Source: a bacterium (GTDB lineage Bacteria > Patescibacteriota > Gracilibacteria > BD1-5 > UBA6164). From it: DNA of 64,000 nucleotides. This document shows, one piece after another, positions 1 to 12,442 of the stretch. The notes beneath the pieces were generated by a model, which was given only the letters and a program-made list of their open reading frames with translations, had not been told where the DNA came from and made no database searches. The position numbers and the translations under genes were made by a program. Every line of letters starts with the position of its first letter. The stretch's first letter is position 1. The stretch lies in contig JAGXIW010000005.1 of NCBI GenBank assembly GCA_024635475.1, positions 62,001 to 126,000 of the forward strand, read 5' to 3'.

Positions 1-1515
1 ATCAACTTTTTCATCCGTTATAGGATTTTTATTGAACCAATAATAGGTATATATTATTATAGATCAAAATATAATAAAAGATATTACATATCAAAGTATG
101 TTTAATATAATTCATCATAGTAATAATGATATAGATGCTATAAGATTCCGTATTACTCTAAAAGGAGCGGCAGAAGCATTTGCATCTATTTCCTTTAATT
201 TATTATATTCTGCAAAGGATTTATTATATGATGTTAAAAATTGTCCTTGTGATATAACCATACAAGCTGCAAATCATATACTGTTTATTAGTGCTAAAAA
301 CACGATTAGATACAAATTATTACTTTTTGCAAATATTCACATTAAAATAAGAGATACTCAAGATAAAATAAGTCATAAATTTGCTATAGTTTTAAATCAA
401 TATTTATCAGCTTTTTTACCAAAAAAATCTTGTAGTCAAAATGCTGGAATTGCGACAATTGCAAGTAGTATATATCATGATCATTCAGAAAAAGAATCAA
501 GAAATTTGATTAGAAATGTAATAGCAAATGTGTCCCAAAATCAAAAGATAATAAGTAATAGTATAGATTGATACATTATAATTGATTTTTTTACATATTT
601 TAAAACATTATAAGTTGAGATAAAATGTTTTTTTGTCTCATTTATAAGTAAGTTTAGAGTTAATCAAGTTTGAATTGTTAATGGTTTTAAAAATAAATAT
701 TTTGATGTGTTAATTATATTTTTTAGTTCTATCTTATTAACTGATTTTATTAAATCATTTTTTATATTATTTCAAATATTTTTTATATTGTCTTTGTCAA
801 GCAATACTTTGAATTTATAAATATCTTTTAAAGTTAGAGTTTTTGTATTATTATCAAAAAAACTCAAAGTAAAATATATTACCAAGATTATTACAAATAT
901 GGTTAGAAATATTATAAAGTTTGGTGATAAAGTAAGAATGAATCATGTAATAATCAATCATAAAAGAGATCAAATTCAAGTTGCTAGATTTTTATTTGCT
1001 ATCATTGATGTATATTGGCTAGGGTTTGCATTATTTAATATATAAGATACTAAAGTTACTTCTTGTAATTCTTTTGTCAATCCATAACAAAAAGATGCGA
1101 TAAGTAATAGTATCAAATTATATCATTTTCACATAAAAAATTCTAATGCATAACTGATGGGTCATAGATTATCAGGTGGTAGTGTTTTTAAAAAATCACT
1201 GATTTGGAGAGTGAAATTTATAAATATAAGCATAGCAATAATTTCGGCAATATATGATATAATAAACAAAGTTTTTGGTTTAAAATATTTTTGAATAATT
1301 CAGATTGATATGTCTAGTAAAAAAGAAAATAGATTTCATATTCATAAAAAAAATCAAACCCAAATAATTGATTTTAATTGAAAGGTAAAAAAGAAAAAAA
1401 CACTAAAATGAAAAATCATCCATATTAGGTTGGAAACAATTATGTTTATAAAAAAGTTTCTTTTTCTTATGGAATCAAGTTCTTTGTCTACAGATATTAT
1501 TGCAAGTTCAGGCAT
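1..1515 (-). CDS. MFS-like multi-pass membrane transporter (3' end runs off window), code 25
   Basis: Minus-strand reading with TGA=Gly from ATG at 1515: MPELAIISVDKELDSIRKRNFFINIIVSNLIWMIFHFSVFFFF...; hydrophobic helices; paralog of the next gene. Confidence 0.7.
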
Positions 1516-1545
1516 AATAAATAAGTATTATAAGTTTATAGTGCA

Positions 1546-3078
1546 TTATTCTAAATCAGCCTTTAAGACTTTTCTATTTTTTAGAGTCCAAAAAGCAAGG
1601 TATGTAATAAATCATCAAAATATTATAAAAAATCAAAAATATTTCAAACTAGCTAATATTAATCATCAAAGGAATAATCAAAATACATTTGCTAGGTTTT
1701 GAATTAATTTTGATGGGGCAGCAGAAGCATTGGCATCTATTTCTTTTAGATTGTTATAGTTTGCGAAAGCTTTATTATAGGATTCTAAAAATAGAGCTTG
1801 AGATAGACTCATACAGGCAGCATATCATATACTATTTATTACGGCCAATGACATTAATAATAAGATGTTATCACTGTTAGCAAAAATTCACATAAATAAT
1901 AAGGATAATCATGAAATTATAAGTCAACTATTTAACATAATATAGATTCAATGTTTTTCCGCTTGTTTACTAAAGTAATTTTGTAATCAAAAAGCTGGAA
2001 TAGCTATAATTCAAAGTAAAACATATCCCCATCAACTCCATAAACTATCTAGAAATGATATTAAGAAAGTTGCGGCAAATGTATCCCAAAATCAAAAAGT
2101 CGCTCCTATGGCTAAGCTCCAATAAACAACTAAAGAATTATTTTTATTTAAAAGAACTTTATATGTAGTTATAAATTCTTTTTTTGTCTGTTCAATGAGT
2201 AAGTTGAAGCTCAGTCAAGATTGTTTAGATACGGGTTTTAAAAATAGATATTTAGAAGAAGATATTATATTTTTTAACTCAACTCTATTAACTGATGTGA
2301 CAATTTTATTTTTTATGTTGTTACCTAAATTTTTTCACAATTCTGTTATATTGTTTTTACTGGTAAATACTTTAAATTTATAAATATCTTGCAAAGTTAA
2401 AGTTTTTTCAGAATTATCAAAAAAAGTTTTTGTGAAATAAATGATTAATAAAATCATAAAAATAATTACAAATATAATTAATTTTGGGTATAACATAAGA
2501 ATAAATCAAGACAAAATTAATCAAAATAATGATCAAATTCAACTTCAAAGATTTTTCTTTGCAAATATTGAATTATATTGGTTATGATTAGCATTGTTTA
2601 ATACATATGAAATTATTGTTACATCTTGTAATTCTTTTGTTAATCAATAACAAAATGAGGCAAGTAAAAGTAGAATTAAATTTAATCATTCTCATAAGAA
2701 AAAGTGCAAACTATTTCAAATAAATCACATATCAGAAGATGGAATTTTTTCTGCAAGACCTGATACTTGGAATATAAAATAAGCAAAAATAAGTATAGCT
2801 GTGATTTCAGATATATAAGAGAATATAAACAACGTTTTAGCTTTGAAGTATTTCTGTATGATTCAAATAGATATATCGAGTAAAAAAGCGAATAAATTTC
2901 AAATTCACAAAAATATTCAAACTAATGCAATAGATTTTAATTGAAAAGTAAAGAAAAATATCACACTAAAATGAAAAGTCATCCACATAAAATTTGAAAT
3001 CACTATTGTTAAAAATAGGTTTTTTTCTTTCATTGGTTCAAGTCCTTTTTCTACTGATATTATAGCTAATTCTGACAT
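1546..3078 (-). CDS. MFS-like multi-pass membrane transporter, tandem paralog
   Basis: 511 codons with TGA=Gly: MSELAIISVEKGLEPMKEKNLFLTIVISNFMWMTFHFSVIFFFTFQLKSI...KADLE*; aligns along its length with the preceding gene. Confidence 0.75.
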
Positions 3079-3314
3079 ATAATAATTAACAATTAACAAT
3101 TAATGATTAATAATTAAGATTTTTGTCTTAACATACACTTTTATTGTATCATTTTTTTTGTTTAAAATCAAAAATATGTAAGGTAAATGAATATAGAATA
3201 TAGAATATACAAGAAAAAATAAAGAAAAATAAATCTTTTTGACAAGATTAATTAGAAAACTATAATTTGAAGAAATAAAGAAAAAAAATTTTCATATTTA
3301 TTAATTAATTTAGA

Positions 3315-4637
3315 ATGTCTTTTTGTTTTAGTTCTATCAATCTATGATGTAGTAAAAATCTGGTTGATTTAGAATACATTGTATGAGAAATTATGTCTTC
3401 TAGTAAAGAAAACATAAAGTATTTTGATGATCCAGAAGAAGATGATGTACAATATGTTATAATCAATACTTGTTGATTTCTATCGAGCTCTAGAGATGAA
3501 GCAGAAAAAACTATAAAGTATTATGATGATTTGTGAAAAAAGATTATTTTAACTGGTTGTTATGTGCCTGTAAGAGATGATGATTTTTTGAAAACTCTAA
3601 ATAATCTTTACAGAGTTTTTCCGATAGAGCAAAGTGAAACTGTCTCAAAAAAAATCTTTGATTTTAAAGAAAAAAAATTACAAAACTATATAGAAAATCT
3701 AGAAAGATTAAATGATACAAAAAAAGCATTTATTTGGTCATGAAAAAATACTAGATTTCCTTTCAACTCGCCTTATGGTTACGAATTTGTGAAAATATCA
3801 GAATGATGTGATAATAGATGTAGTTTTTGTATAATACCAAAAATCAGATGAAATCAGACTTCAAGACCAATTGACGATATAATAATTGAAATAAAAAATC
3901 TTGTTAATTTATGAGTCAAAGAAATAGAAATAATTTCACAAGACACAACTAGATACGGAACTGATTTGTATGGGGAAGCAAGACTTTTTGAATTATTGGA
4001 AGAAATAGAAAAAATAGATTTAGATTTTAGGTATAGACTTTTTTACCTTTATCCAGATATACTTACCTTAAATCATCTAAAAAAACTTAAAAACTTTAAA
4101 AAATTTATTCCTTATTTTGATTTACCAGTTCAGCATATAAATACAAAAATTCTTAAGAGGATGTGAAGATTTTATGATGATAAACATATTTTTGCATTAT
4201 TTGATTTTATAAAATATGAATTCAAAGATGCATTTTTACATACAAATTTTATAATTTGATTTCCGTGAGAGTGAGAATTAGAATTTCAAGATTTGCTAGA
4301 TTTTGCAAAAAAATATGAGTTTGATAGTGTCTCAATGTTTGGTTACCATGATGAAGTTTTAGCTTCAAGCAGTAAACTTGATAAAAAAGTAAATGATAAA
4401 ATTATACAAAAAAGAGTAGATATTATGTGAAAAGTATTGAATAAAATATATACAAAGAAAGAAAAACAAAGAAAATGAAAAGAATTTATAGGTTTTATAC
4501 ATAATTATGATGATAAAAAAGTATATGTAAGATGCGAATATAAAGCTCCAGAATTAGATGAATTGGATAAAATTCCAATTCAAAATATAATTTCAGGAAA
4601 TATAAAAATCGGTGAAAAAGTAAAATATCATATATAG
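3315..4637 (+). CDS. rimO: Ribosomal protein S12 methylthiotransferase RimO (MiaB/RimO radical SAM family)
   Basis: [27 protein letters not shown]...[32 protein letters not shown] and CxxxCxxC motifs with TGA=Gly; 441 codons. Confidence 0.9.
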
Positions 4638-4722
4638 AAGTTAAATATCACATTTTATTTTTTGCTTTTTAAATACTAATTTATATAATTTAAGCACTTT
4701 TTTATAGTTTAAATATCAATGA

Positions 4723-5982
4723 ATGAAAAGATCAATTATTTTTTTTAGAAATAATTATAGTTTTAAAAGTGCATTTACACTAGTAGAATTGATTGTAGTA
4801 ATGACAATATTAACAATATTATGAACAATTTGATTTGTATCATATAATAGTTATTTAGTATGAACAAGAGATACAAATAGAACAAGTCAACTTATAACTA
4901 TACACGATTGATTAGAGGTATATAGTACAAAAACTAATTTACCACTACCTGAAAATAATGTAGAAGTAAAGGCAAGTTGAAGTGTAATATGATATCAATG
5001 ATATGTGTGAAAAGATATTTTAACATTGATTGAGTACAGTAAATGATGAATAGATCCAAAAGATAACACATATTTTAGTTATTATTTAACAGTAGACAAA
5101 AAAAACTTTCAACTAATGGCTCTTTTAGAAGATAGTGGAAATAAACAAGTAGTGTGAAATATAACAAATCAAGCAAAAGCTATAGATTATACAAAAAGAT
5201 ATCCAGCATTTTATTGAAAGAAACTTGGTATACTTACTGAAAGTATAACAAATTTACCTATACAAGAAGTATCAAGTATAGTGGCGAGTTGATACTTAGA
5301 TATAGTTTTAACAACAAATTCATATATAGCTAATTATACTGACACAGATAATGTAAGTTGAACTGGATTGACTTTGGCAAAATCAAATCCAAATGCTAGT
5401 TGTAAAAGAATTGTAGAAACATGATGAAATAGATGAAATTGAGTATATACAATTAACCCTACATGAACAAGTTTCGATGCATATTGTGATATGACTGAAG
5501 ATGGTGGTTGATGGACTTTGGTAATGAAATGAAAAAGTTGAAATATTGCATCATGATGGGATACTTCAACTTGAGATTTAAATTTAACAAATTCTTTACA
5601 AGACAATGATACTTTTAAATTTGCTGATTCAAAAATTAATTCTATTGTTACATCTGCTTATAGAATTATAAAAAATAATGAAACAACAGCTCCTATATAT
5701 AATAAGTTTTTTATTAATTGAACTTGTGTTTATGCACATACAACACAAAATGTAGTTTGAAATTGTATGAATTCTTATACAAATAAAGAATTATCTCAGT
5801 GATTGTTTACATGAGCAAATCCTACTACAAGTACTAAAGGTATATCTGTATATATATCATGAACAAATTGACATATTGTAACAAATAATTGAGGGGTAGA
5901 CTGATGGTTATTACCGACAGTAGATTGAGTTGGTGTTTTAAATTGAACTAATTGATGAACTTTCTCAATGTGGGTAAAATAA
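4723..5982 (+). CDS. Type IV pilin-like protein with C-terminal fibrinogen-like domain
   Basis: N-terminal FKSAFTLVELIVVMTILTILGTIGFVSYN prepilin motif; later GVYTINPTGTSFDAYCDMTEDGGGWTLVMKG, a fibrinogen-C-like signature; 420 codons. Confidence 0.85.
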
Positions 5983-5998
5983 AAGTTATAAAGAAAAA

Positions 5999-6040
5999 CA
6001 ATAAAAAAAGTAGAAAATTCCAATTTCTACTTTTTTTTGT
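5999..6040 (+). terminator. Hairpin terminator
   Basis: aaaaaaagtagaaaattccaatttctactttttttt directly after the pilin stop, between convergent genes. Confidence 0.7.
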
Positions 6041-6046
6041 TATTTT

Positions 6047-6487
6047 TTACTTCCACATTTTCCATTTTTTTTCTATTTTTCAAACGGATTCATTATAAAC
6101 TCAGAGATTCCAGTTTAAGTAATTGCTTCAAGAATCTGTTATTTTTGCATAAAGGTAATAATTTAGATTATTAAGAATTACTGGTGTAAATGTATAATTG
6201 GTGTTGTAAGTTCAAGTTAAGCATTTTCCTGTTAAACTATTTTCAAAATATAGACTTCAAGTTTGAGAATTGAAATTTGAAGTTTCCAGAATATTAAATC
6301 ATATATTTTCTAAACAAGTTATAGAATTTGTTATGAGGATATTTGCATCAAGAAAATTATTTGAATTATTTATGATTTTATTATTTTCAGCTATAAGTTT
6401 ATAAATTCAAAAAACTGATAAACTAAGTATGATAGATGAAACTACAACTTCAATTATAGAAAAAGCTTTGTTTGATTTATATCTCAT
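6047..6487 (-). CDS. Type IV pilin-like / pseudopilin small protein
   Basis: MRYKSNKAFSIIEVVVSSIILSLSVFGIYKLIAENN...KIEKKWKMWK*; 147 codons with TGA=Gly. Confidence 0.7.
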
Positions 6488-6506
6488 TGAATTTAATTTT
6501 AATTTC

Positions 6507-8165
6507 CTAATACATTCCCATTCAAGGCATTCACATACCTCACATTCAAGCTCAAGTACTACAATTTCAACTACATCCATCATCTTTTTTAGGAGTTTCA
6601 GTTACTGCAGCCTCAGTTGTAAGGAACATTCAAGCTAAACTTATTGCTTCCTCTAGAGCAACTCTTTCAACTTTTTTAGGATCTATAATTCAAAAAGCTA
6701 CCATATCTACAAATGTATCATTTGCAGCATTATAACCATAATTTATAGATTTTTCTTCAACTATTTTATTGATTATTACACTTCATTCTTTACCTGCATT
6801 TTCAACTATTTGTCTAATTGGGTAAGATAGTGCTTGTCTAACTATAGAAACTCAGATATTTTGATCTTCATTTCATAAATCAAAATCTTCTAGTACTTGA
6901 GAAGCTTTTAATAGAGCAACTCATCCTCAAGCAACAACTCATTCTTCAACTGCTGCTCTTGTAGCATTTAGAGCATCTTCTATTCTCAATTTTTTTTCTT
7001 TCATTTCTACCTCAGAAGCAGCACCTACTTTGATAACAGCAACTCCTCATGAAAGCTTAGCTAGTCTTTCCATCATTTTTTCTTTATCATAATCACTAGT
7101 TGAGATTTCTATTTGTTGTTTTATCATTGCAACTCTTTCTTGTATTTCTTTTGTGTCTCATTCTCAACCAACTATTATAGTTTTATCTTTTGAAGCTATT
7201 ACATTATTTGCATGTCATAAATCATCTAAAGTAGCATTTTCTAATTTCATTCCAAGTTCTGAAGTTATAACTCTTGCTCAAGTCAAAACTGCTATATCTT
7301 GAAACATTTCTTTTTTTCTATCACCAAATCAAGGAGCTTTGATTGCAAGTATATTTAAAATTCATTTTAATTTATTTAGTATAATTGTAGTTAAGGCTTC
7401 TCCGTCCATATCATCAGCAATGATAACTAGATCTTTTCTACCTGACCCAACTAATTGTTCTAAAATAGGTAATAGATCTTTTGTATTTGAGATTTTACTA
7501 TCTGTTATAAGGATTGGAGCATCTTTCATAGAAGCTTCCATTTTTTCAGCATTTGTAATCATATAAGGACTTACATAACCTTGATCAAATTGCATACCTT
7601 CCATTACTTCTACATCAAGTCCAAATGTTTGACCCTCTTCAACAGTTATTACTCAGTTATTTCATACTTTATCCATAGCTAGAGCTATGATATTACCGAT
7701 TTCTTCGTCTTGTGCAGAAATAGTTGCAACTTGTGCAATTTCTTCTTTTGTGTTAATCATTTTAGCATTTTTTATCAATTCTTCATTGATTTTTTCTCAT
7801 GCTTTTTTCATACCATTTTTAAGTTCAACAGAATTAACTCAGTTTTTTATATATCTAAGTCATTCTTTTGCAAGAGCATAAGTAAGCAGGGTAGCAGTAG
7901 TTGTACCATCTCAAGCTAGTTTATTTGTCTTTTCTGCAGCTTCTTTTACAAGCTCTGCTCATAAGTTTTCAAATTTATCTTCTAAATCTATTTCTTTTGC
8001 AATTGTAACCCCATCATTTGTGATTTGAGGAGAACCGTATCATTTATCAAGGATTACATTTCTTCATTTTGGTCACATAGTTACAGTTACAACTTTTGCA
8101 ACTTTTTCAATTCATGCAAAGATTTTTTGTCTTGCATCATCACTAAATTTTATTTGTTTTGCCAT
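6507..8165 (-). CDS. groL: Chaperonin GroEL
   Basis: [59 protein letters not shown]...[11 protein letters not shown]...; Gly/Met tail GAGMGGMGMPGMGMY; 553 codons. Confidence 0.98.
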
Positions 8166-8189
8166 AATTTTATTTGATTAAGAAATATT

Positions 8190-8371
8190 GTCATTCTGAA
8201 CTTGTTTCAGAATCATAAAAATATTTTTCCATTATAAAACAATTTAGTTTTACTTTTGAATCCAAAAGTAAGCAAAAGATTTAGGGGGTTTCGAATTTCA
8301 GAATTTATGTTTTGTGGTTTCTGTGAGTAATCACTAGAATCTCACCCCCTAAGACCCCATATTTCTAAATG
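8190..8371 (-). repeat. Dispersed repeat A, inverted copy, between groS and groL
   Basis: Near reverse complement of 26288-26470 (aaacatttagaaatatggggtcttaggggg...cccccta aatcttttgcttacttttggattcaaaagtaa...gattctgaaacaagttca..atgac). Confidence 0.85.
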
Positions 8372-8385
8372 TTTTTTAGTTTTTT

Positions 8386-8661
8386 TTACTCAACTATAGC
8401 TAGTATATAATCAATTCAGATTATTTTGTATTCTTGTCAGTCTAGTTTGATATTATCTCAGACATATTGTCAGCAAAGCACTTTGTTTCATATTTTTATG
8501 CTATCCATTGGAGAATCTTTTTTTCCAGGTCCTATAGCAACTACTTCATACATATAAGGTTTTTCTTTGTTTGCAGTTTCCGGTATATAGATACCACTTT
8601 TTGTTATATTTTCTTTTTCTGTGGCTTTAAGTACCACTCTATCGCTTAAAGGTTTTAACAT
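8386..8661 (-). CDS. groS: Co-chaperonin GroES
   Basis: [48 protein letters not shown]...[36 protein letters not shown]; 92 codons. Confidence 0.95.
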
Positions 8662-8784
8662 AATTTAGTTTAAATTAAAAAATAAATTATCACCCATATT
8701 ATGGGGGTGATAATTTTAAAGTCAAATTTTTTTTGAGAAGAAAGTTGATAAAAAATAATTAATAAGTTTTGTAGTAAATTGTTA

Positions 8785-9504
8785 CTATTTTCTAGGAGTT
8801 TTAACTATTTTTGACTCTTCAGGATTTTCAGATATTATTTCATATTTGTAGTTTTTATCTTGAGATAATACTCAATCAATATTGTCTAATACTTCAAAAC
8901 TATCTTGATCAGCTCAATCAATAACCATATCGAATATGTAAACATGATTTTTATCTTTTCAGTAAAAATCATCTATATTTGTAAATGTATTTGAGTCTGC
9001 TCATTTTAATTGAATTCCTGACCAAAAAACATAATTTTTATCTTTTGAATATCTATCATCTAATATTTGAAAACTTGAAGGATCAGCATCTTTTAAGGTA
9101 ACTAAATCATACATACGCATTTTATCAATTATTACATATACTTTATTTTTATCTTTAGCATAATCTCTGTTGTATCAATGATTTATGATTTCAAATGTTA
9201 ATATATCTGCATTTTCAATTTCTATTTTATTATTCAACTGATCAATCCAATATACATTATTTTTTTCTATAATATAAGCTTGAGTCTTATTAGATCAGTT
9301 TGAAGTTTGTTCAGGTATTCAAGAATTTTCTTTAGTAACTCATGTTTGAGTTATTCAGTTCTGATTAATTAAATCTTGAGAAGTTCAACTTTGAATAATT
9401 TCTTTCTGAAGATTTTCAGTATTTTCCAAAGAAATTTCTTTTTTAAAACATCAAGTAAATAATATACTTGATGAAACTAAGCTAATAATTAATAATTTTT
9501 TCAT
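8785..9504 (-). CDS. DKNYY-type repeat lipoprotein
   Basis: MKKLLIISLVSSSILFTGCFKKE (lipobox) then repeats such as YAKDKNKVYVI, YSKDKNYVFWSG, KDKNHVYIFD; 240 codons. Confidence 0.75.
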
Positions 9505-9648
9505 AAATCAAATTAAAAAATAAATTATCACCCATATTATGAGGGTGATAATTTTAAAGTCAAATTATTTTTGAGATTTTTTGAAAGTATTAGATACTAA
9601 GTGAATTTGAAAATATTTCTATAACTTTTCCATCAAATATAACACTAT

Positions 9649-10335
9649 TTAATATTTTTGTATAGTTCTTATACTTAAATAATTATTCTTATCATCAATA
9701 TTATCTTGAACATATTTTTTAAATCATATTTTTAATGCTCTTTCTCTATTAAATGCAGTAGATGACCAATAAAAATCCGCATTTAACCCTAAGAAATCCG
9801 TTAAAGATTTTCTATTTTCATTTCAAGAAGAATTTATAAAATTACTTATTACTCTAAAATCTTTTATTTCTGGAATACTATCCATCATATTTTCTTTTTT
9901 TAAATCATCCCATTTTTCTAAATCATACCAATTTTTCTTTTCTGGTAAATCATCTAAATCCAATATAAAATTTAGAGTTTTAAAATCAATTCATTCATCT
10001 TTAATTTCTATCTTATCTTTCCATTCAATCCACCATTGAGGATTATTTTGTATCACTTGTATAAGATTATTATATCTAGTTTCAAGTTTAGGATTATTTT
10101 TCCAAGATTTTGGCATAGTTGGAACAATGTCTGAAATTGTTGCTTGTCATGTTATGATATTTTTAATTAGTTTTGCTTTTGATCTTATTAAATCTTGTTG
10201 TCTTATTATACCTAGGGCATGTTCTATGGCTATATCAGCTTTATCAATTTGATTTGAAGCATTAACAAAAGCATTGTGTAATAAATTAGCTTCTATACGA
10301 CAATCATCATCTTTTGGTTTTGGAGTATTTGACAT
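9649..10335 (-). CDS. Hypothetical protein
   Basis: 229-codon frame with TGA=Gly beginning MSNTPKPKDDDCRIEANLLHNAFVNASNQIDKAD. Confidence 0.6.
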
Positions 10336-10462
10336 AAATTAAAATAAAAAATAAAAAAATATGGATTTCCCATAAATTATATTCTATATTATAATCTAAT
10401 TTAGGAACTTTGCAAATTTTTTTTAGATTCTACTTTTTGTTACTTAGATCATATATTTCAAT

Positions 10463-11176
10463 TTATATACTTTGATTTTTTTCTAAATAAAGTGTAATTT
10501 TTTTATGAAGTGATTGCACTACTGGCTGGCTTAATTGGTGTGCTTGTTCATATCTTTCATTCAAACTATCCCATTCATTATTTTCGTCTGCACGATCAAG
10601 ATGACCCCATATTTCATCAATCGGGATGCCAACTCCTTGCAATGTACCAGTCAGTGGATTCACTTGATTAATATCAACTTCATTGATTCCATCATCGGGA
10701 TTTTTAAAATCAGGACTATAAATCTCCAAAACAGTTCCATAAATTATGGGGGTAGTACCAGATTTTTTAGCATAAAATTCTGTCAATCTTGCTTTCGCTT
10801 TTTTTGTCTTGACTTTAAAATCATCGCTCATTTTGGTATGTATCGGCATAATAAATACATCAATAACATTTTTCTTGATTGTGTAGCCATGTTTTCGAAA
10901 AGTCTGGCCAATTAATCAGCCTTGCCTGATTTCATCATCGATACCGGCAATTTCTATATTTCTCTTATCATAAGTTAAAAAAGTAAGAGCATAAGTTCTT
11001 AAAATATTTTTGTCATCCACGAGTCTTGCTTCTCTGACTCTTTCAGCTCCTTTTTTCATTTCATGAACATTGTCATGCCTTAAAACCTCCGCATGAATCG
11101 GACCATATTTTTGTTCAAGAATATCTGTATGAAGTTTGTTATTGACTGGAAAATGTTCTTGTTTGAATACTTCCAT
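10463..11176 (-). CDS. Hypothetical protein in putative acquired island; single in-frame TGA
   Basis: ORFs 10916-11176 and 10463-10849 share one frame joined by one TGA (10916-10918): ...IDDEIRQG[G]LIGQTFRKHGYTIKKNVIDVFIMPIHTKMSDD...; 238 codons. Confidence 0.75.
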
Positions 11177-11235
11177 AAAAAATAATATTAATACAATTTT
11201 GTTGGATATCGAGTGTTATGTGCTGAATTAATATT

Positions 11236-11586
11236 TTATTTATTAAGTCTAATAAAGAAAAATTCGTTTTCCTCTTTTCCAGTAGCTTCAATTTTATGTT
11301 CTATCCCATCAGGAATATAGATGAGGTCATCAGGAGAATATTCGAATTTCTCGCCACCCTTAAATTCAATAAATCCTTTACCTTTCAAAACAACAAAAAA
11401 TTCATCAATGTCTTCATGAGAATGCCAATCAAATGTTGCCCCTACCTTGAGATAACCTTTTGTCATAGCTTGAAATTGTTCTGACACAGCATCAATCTTT
11501 GATAAAATGAGTTGCCTTTTCCCGCTTCCTCCATGAGCCTCTTCAACAGGAATTATTTTTAAATTTTTCTTGAAAGGTTTTCTCAT
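11236..11586 (-). CDS. Cupin domain protein
   Basis: YLKVGATFDWHSHEDIDEFFVVLKGKGFIEFKGGEKFEYSPDDLIYIPDGIEHKIEATG; no TGA codons. Confidence 0.85.
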   Translation of the reverse strand: MRKPFKKNLKIIPVEEAHGGSGKRQLILSKIDAVSEQFQAMTKGYLKVGATFDWHSHEDIDEFFVVLKGKGFIEFKGGEKFEYSPDDLIYIPDGIEHKIEATGKEENEFFFIRLNK

Positions 11587-11689
11587 ATGAATTCTTTTAA
11601 TAAAATATTAAGTTAGATGTTTTTCGTGGCTTTAGCGAAGAAGAATAAGGGAGAGCGAGGATAAGAGCGAAGTGATTTTGTCTCAAAAT

Positions 11690-11757
11690 GTCGCGATTAA
11701 GAGAAGTTCGCGAAGCGAATCTGGACGGAGCCTGCAAGGCGGAGTCTCTTAATCGCT
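11690..11757. repeat. Inverted repeat in GC-richer intergenic segment
   Basis: gcgattaagaga ... tctcttaatcgc arms around a GC-rich loop containing ttcgcgaagcgaa. Confidence 0.75.
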
Positions 11758-11812
11758 GTTATACATTTTTTCTGCAAGAAAAAAAGCCGAGGGCTCAGTT
11801 GAATATTTGCAC

Positions 11813-12184
11813 TTATTCAAAGAACAATTTTACGGAAGGATGTAATTCAAAATCTTTCATTTCTTCTTTTGATATCCATTTGAAATCAGAATGATCAGGA
11901 CTTAAAATTAATTCGCCAGACAGTATTTTTGGAGTAAAATAATGAAACAACAAATCATATTTTTCATCGTGATATTCTTCAGTTCTGATTTCATTTCCAG
12001 GCTCTATATCAAATAAGGTTTCTTCTTTTGTTTCTCTAATAACTGCTTGAGTTGGAGTTTCACCAGGATCATGTTTGCCACCAGCAAAATCCCACATATC
12101 AGGATAACTATTGGAATGTGAAGCTCTCTTTAAAAGAAGAAATTTTTCTTTTTTTTGAATTACAGACTTCGATATTTCAATCAT
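11813..12184 (-). CDS. NUDIX hydrolase (ORF may extend to 12256)
   Basis: MIEISKSVIQKKEKFLLLKRASHSNSYPDMWDFAGGKHDPGETPTQAVIRETKEETLFDI: NUDIX box; no TGA. Confidence 0.85.
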   Translation of the reverse strand: MIEISKSVIQKKEKFLLLKRASHSNSYPDMWDFAGGKHDPGETPTQAVIRETKEETLFDIEPGNEIRTEEYHDEKYDLLFHYFTPKILSGELILSPDHSDFKWISKEEMKDFELHPSVKLFFE

Positions 12185-12442
12185 AGTATAAGTAAAATTG
12201 TTACAATATAAAAGTTTTGTGCAAATATTCAATTGTGTATAAAATTTATGCATCATTTGAAGTTTTCATCCCGACTTAGCAGGATAAACTTTTGATTTCA
12301 GACAATGCTTTGTTTAATTATCTCCGCCTAAACTTTCATCAAACTAAGGGATGAAAATTTGGGTCGAGAAAATTTTTCACTCCTTGTTAATTCTAATAAA
12401 TGAAAAATTTTGGAGACAGATATGCATTATTATCTGATGTTA

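Noticed and set aside
3083-3118. aattaacaattaacaattaatgattaataattaa simple repeat
   Set aside because: AT-rich low-complexity upstream sequence; no evidence of function beyond composition.
5334-5606. Minus-strand ORF in the track
   Set aside because: Antisense of the code-25 pilin/fibrinogen-like gene; no recognisable protein features.
7339-7919. Plus-strand ORFs 7339-7566, 7687-7881, 7710-7919
   Set aside because: Antisense shadows of groL, which is unambiguous on the minus strand when TGA=Gly.
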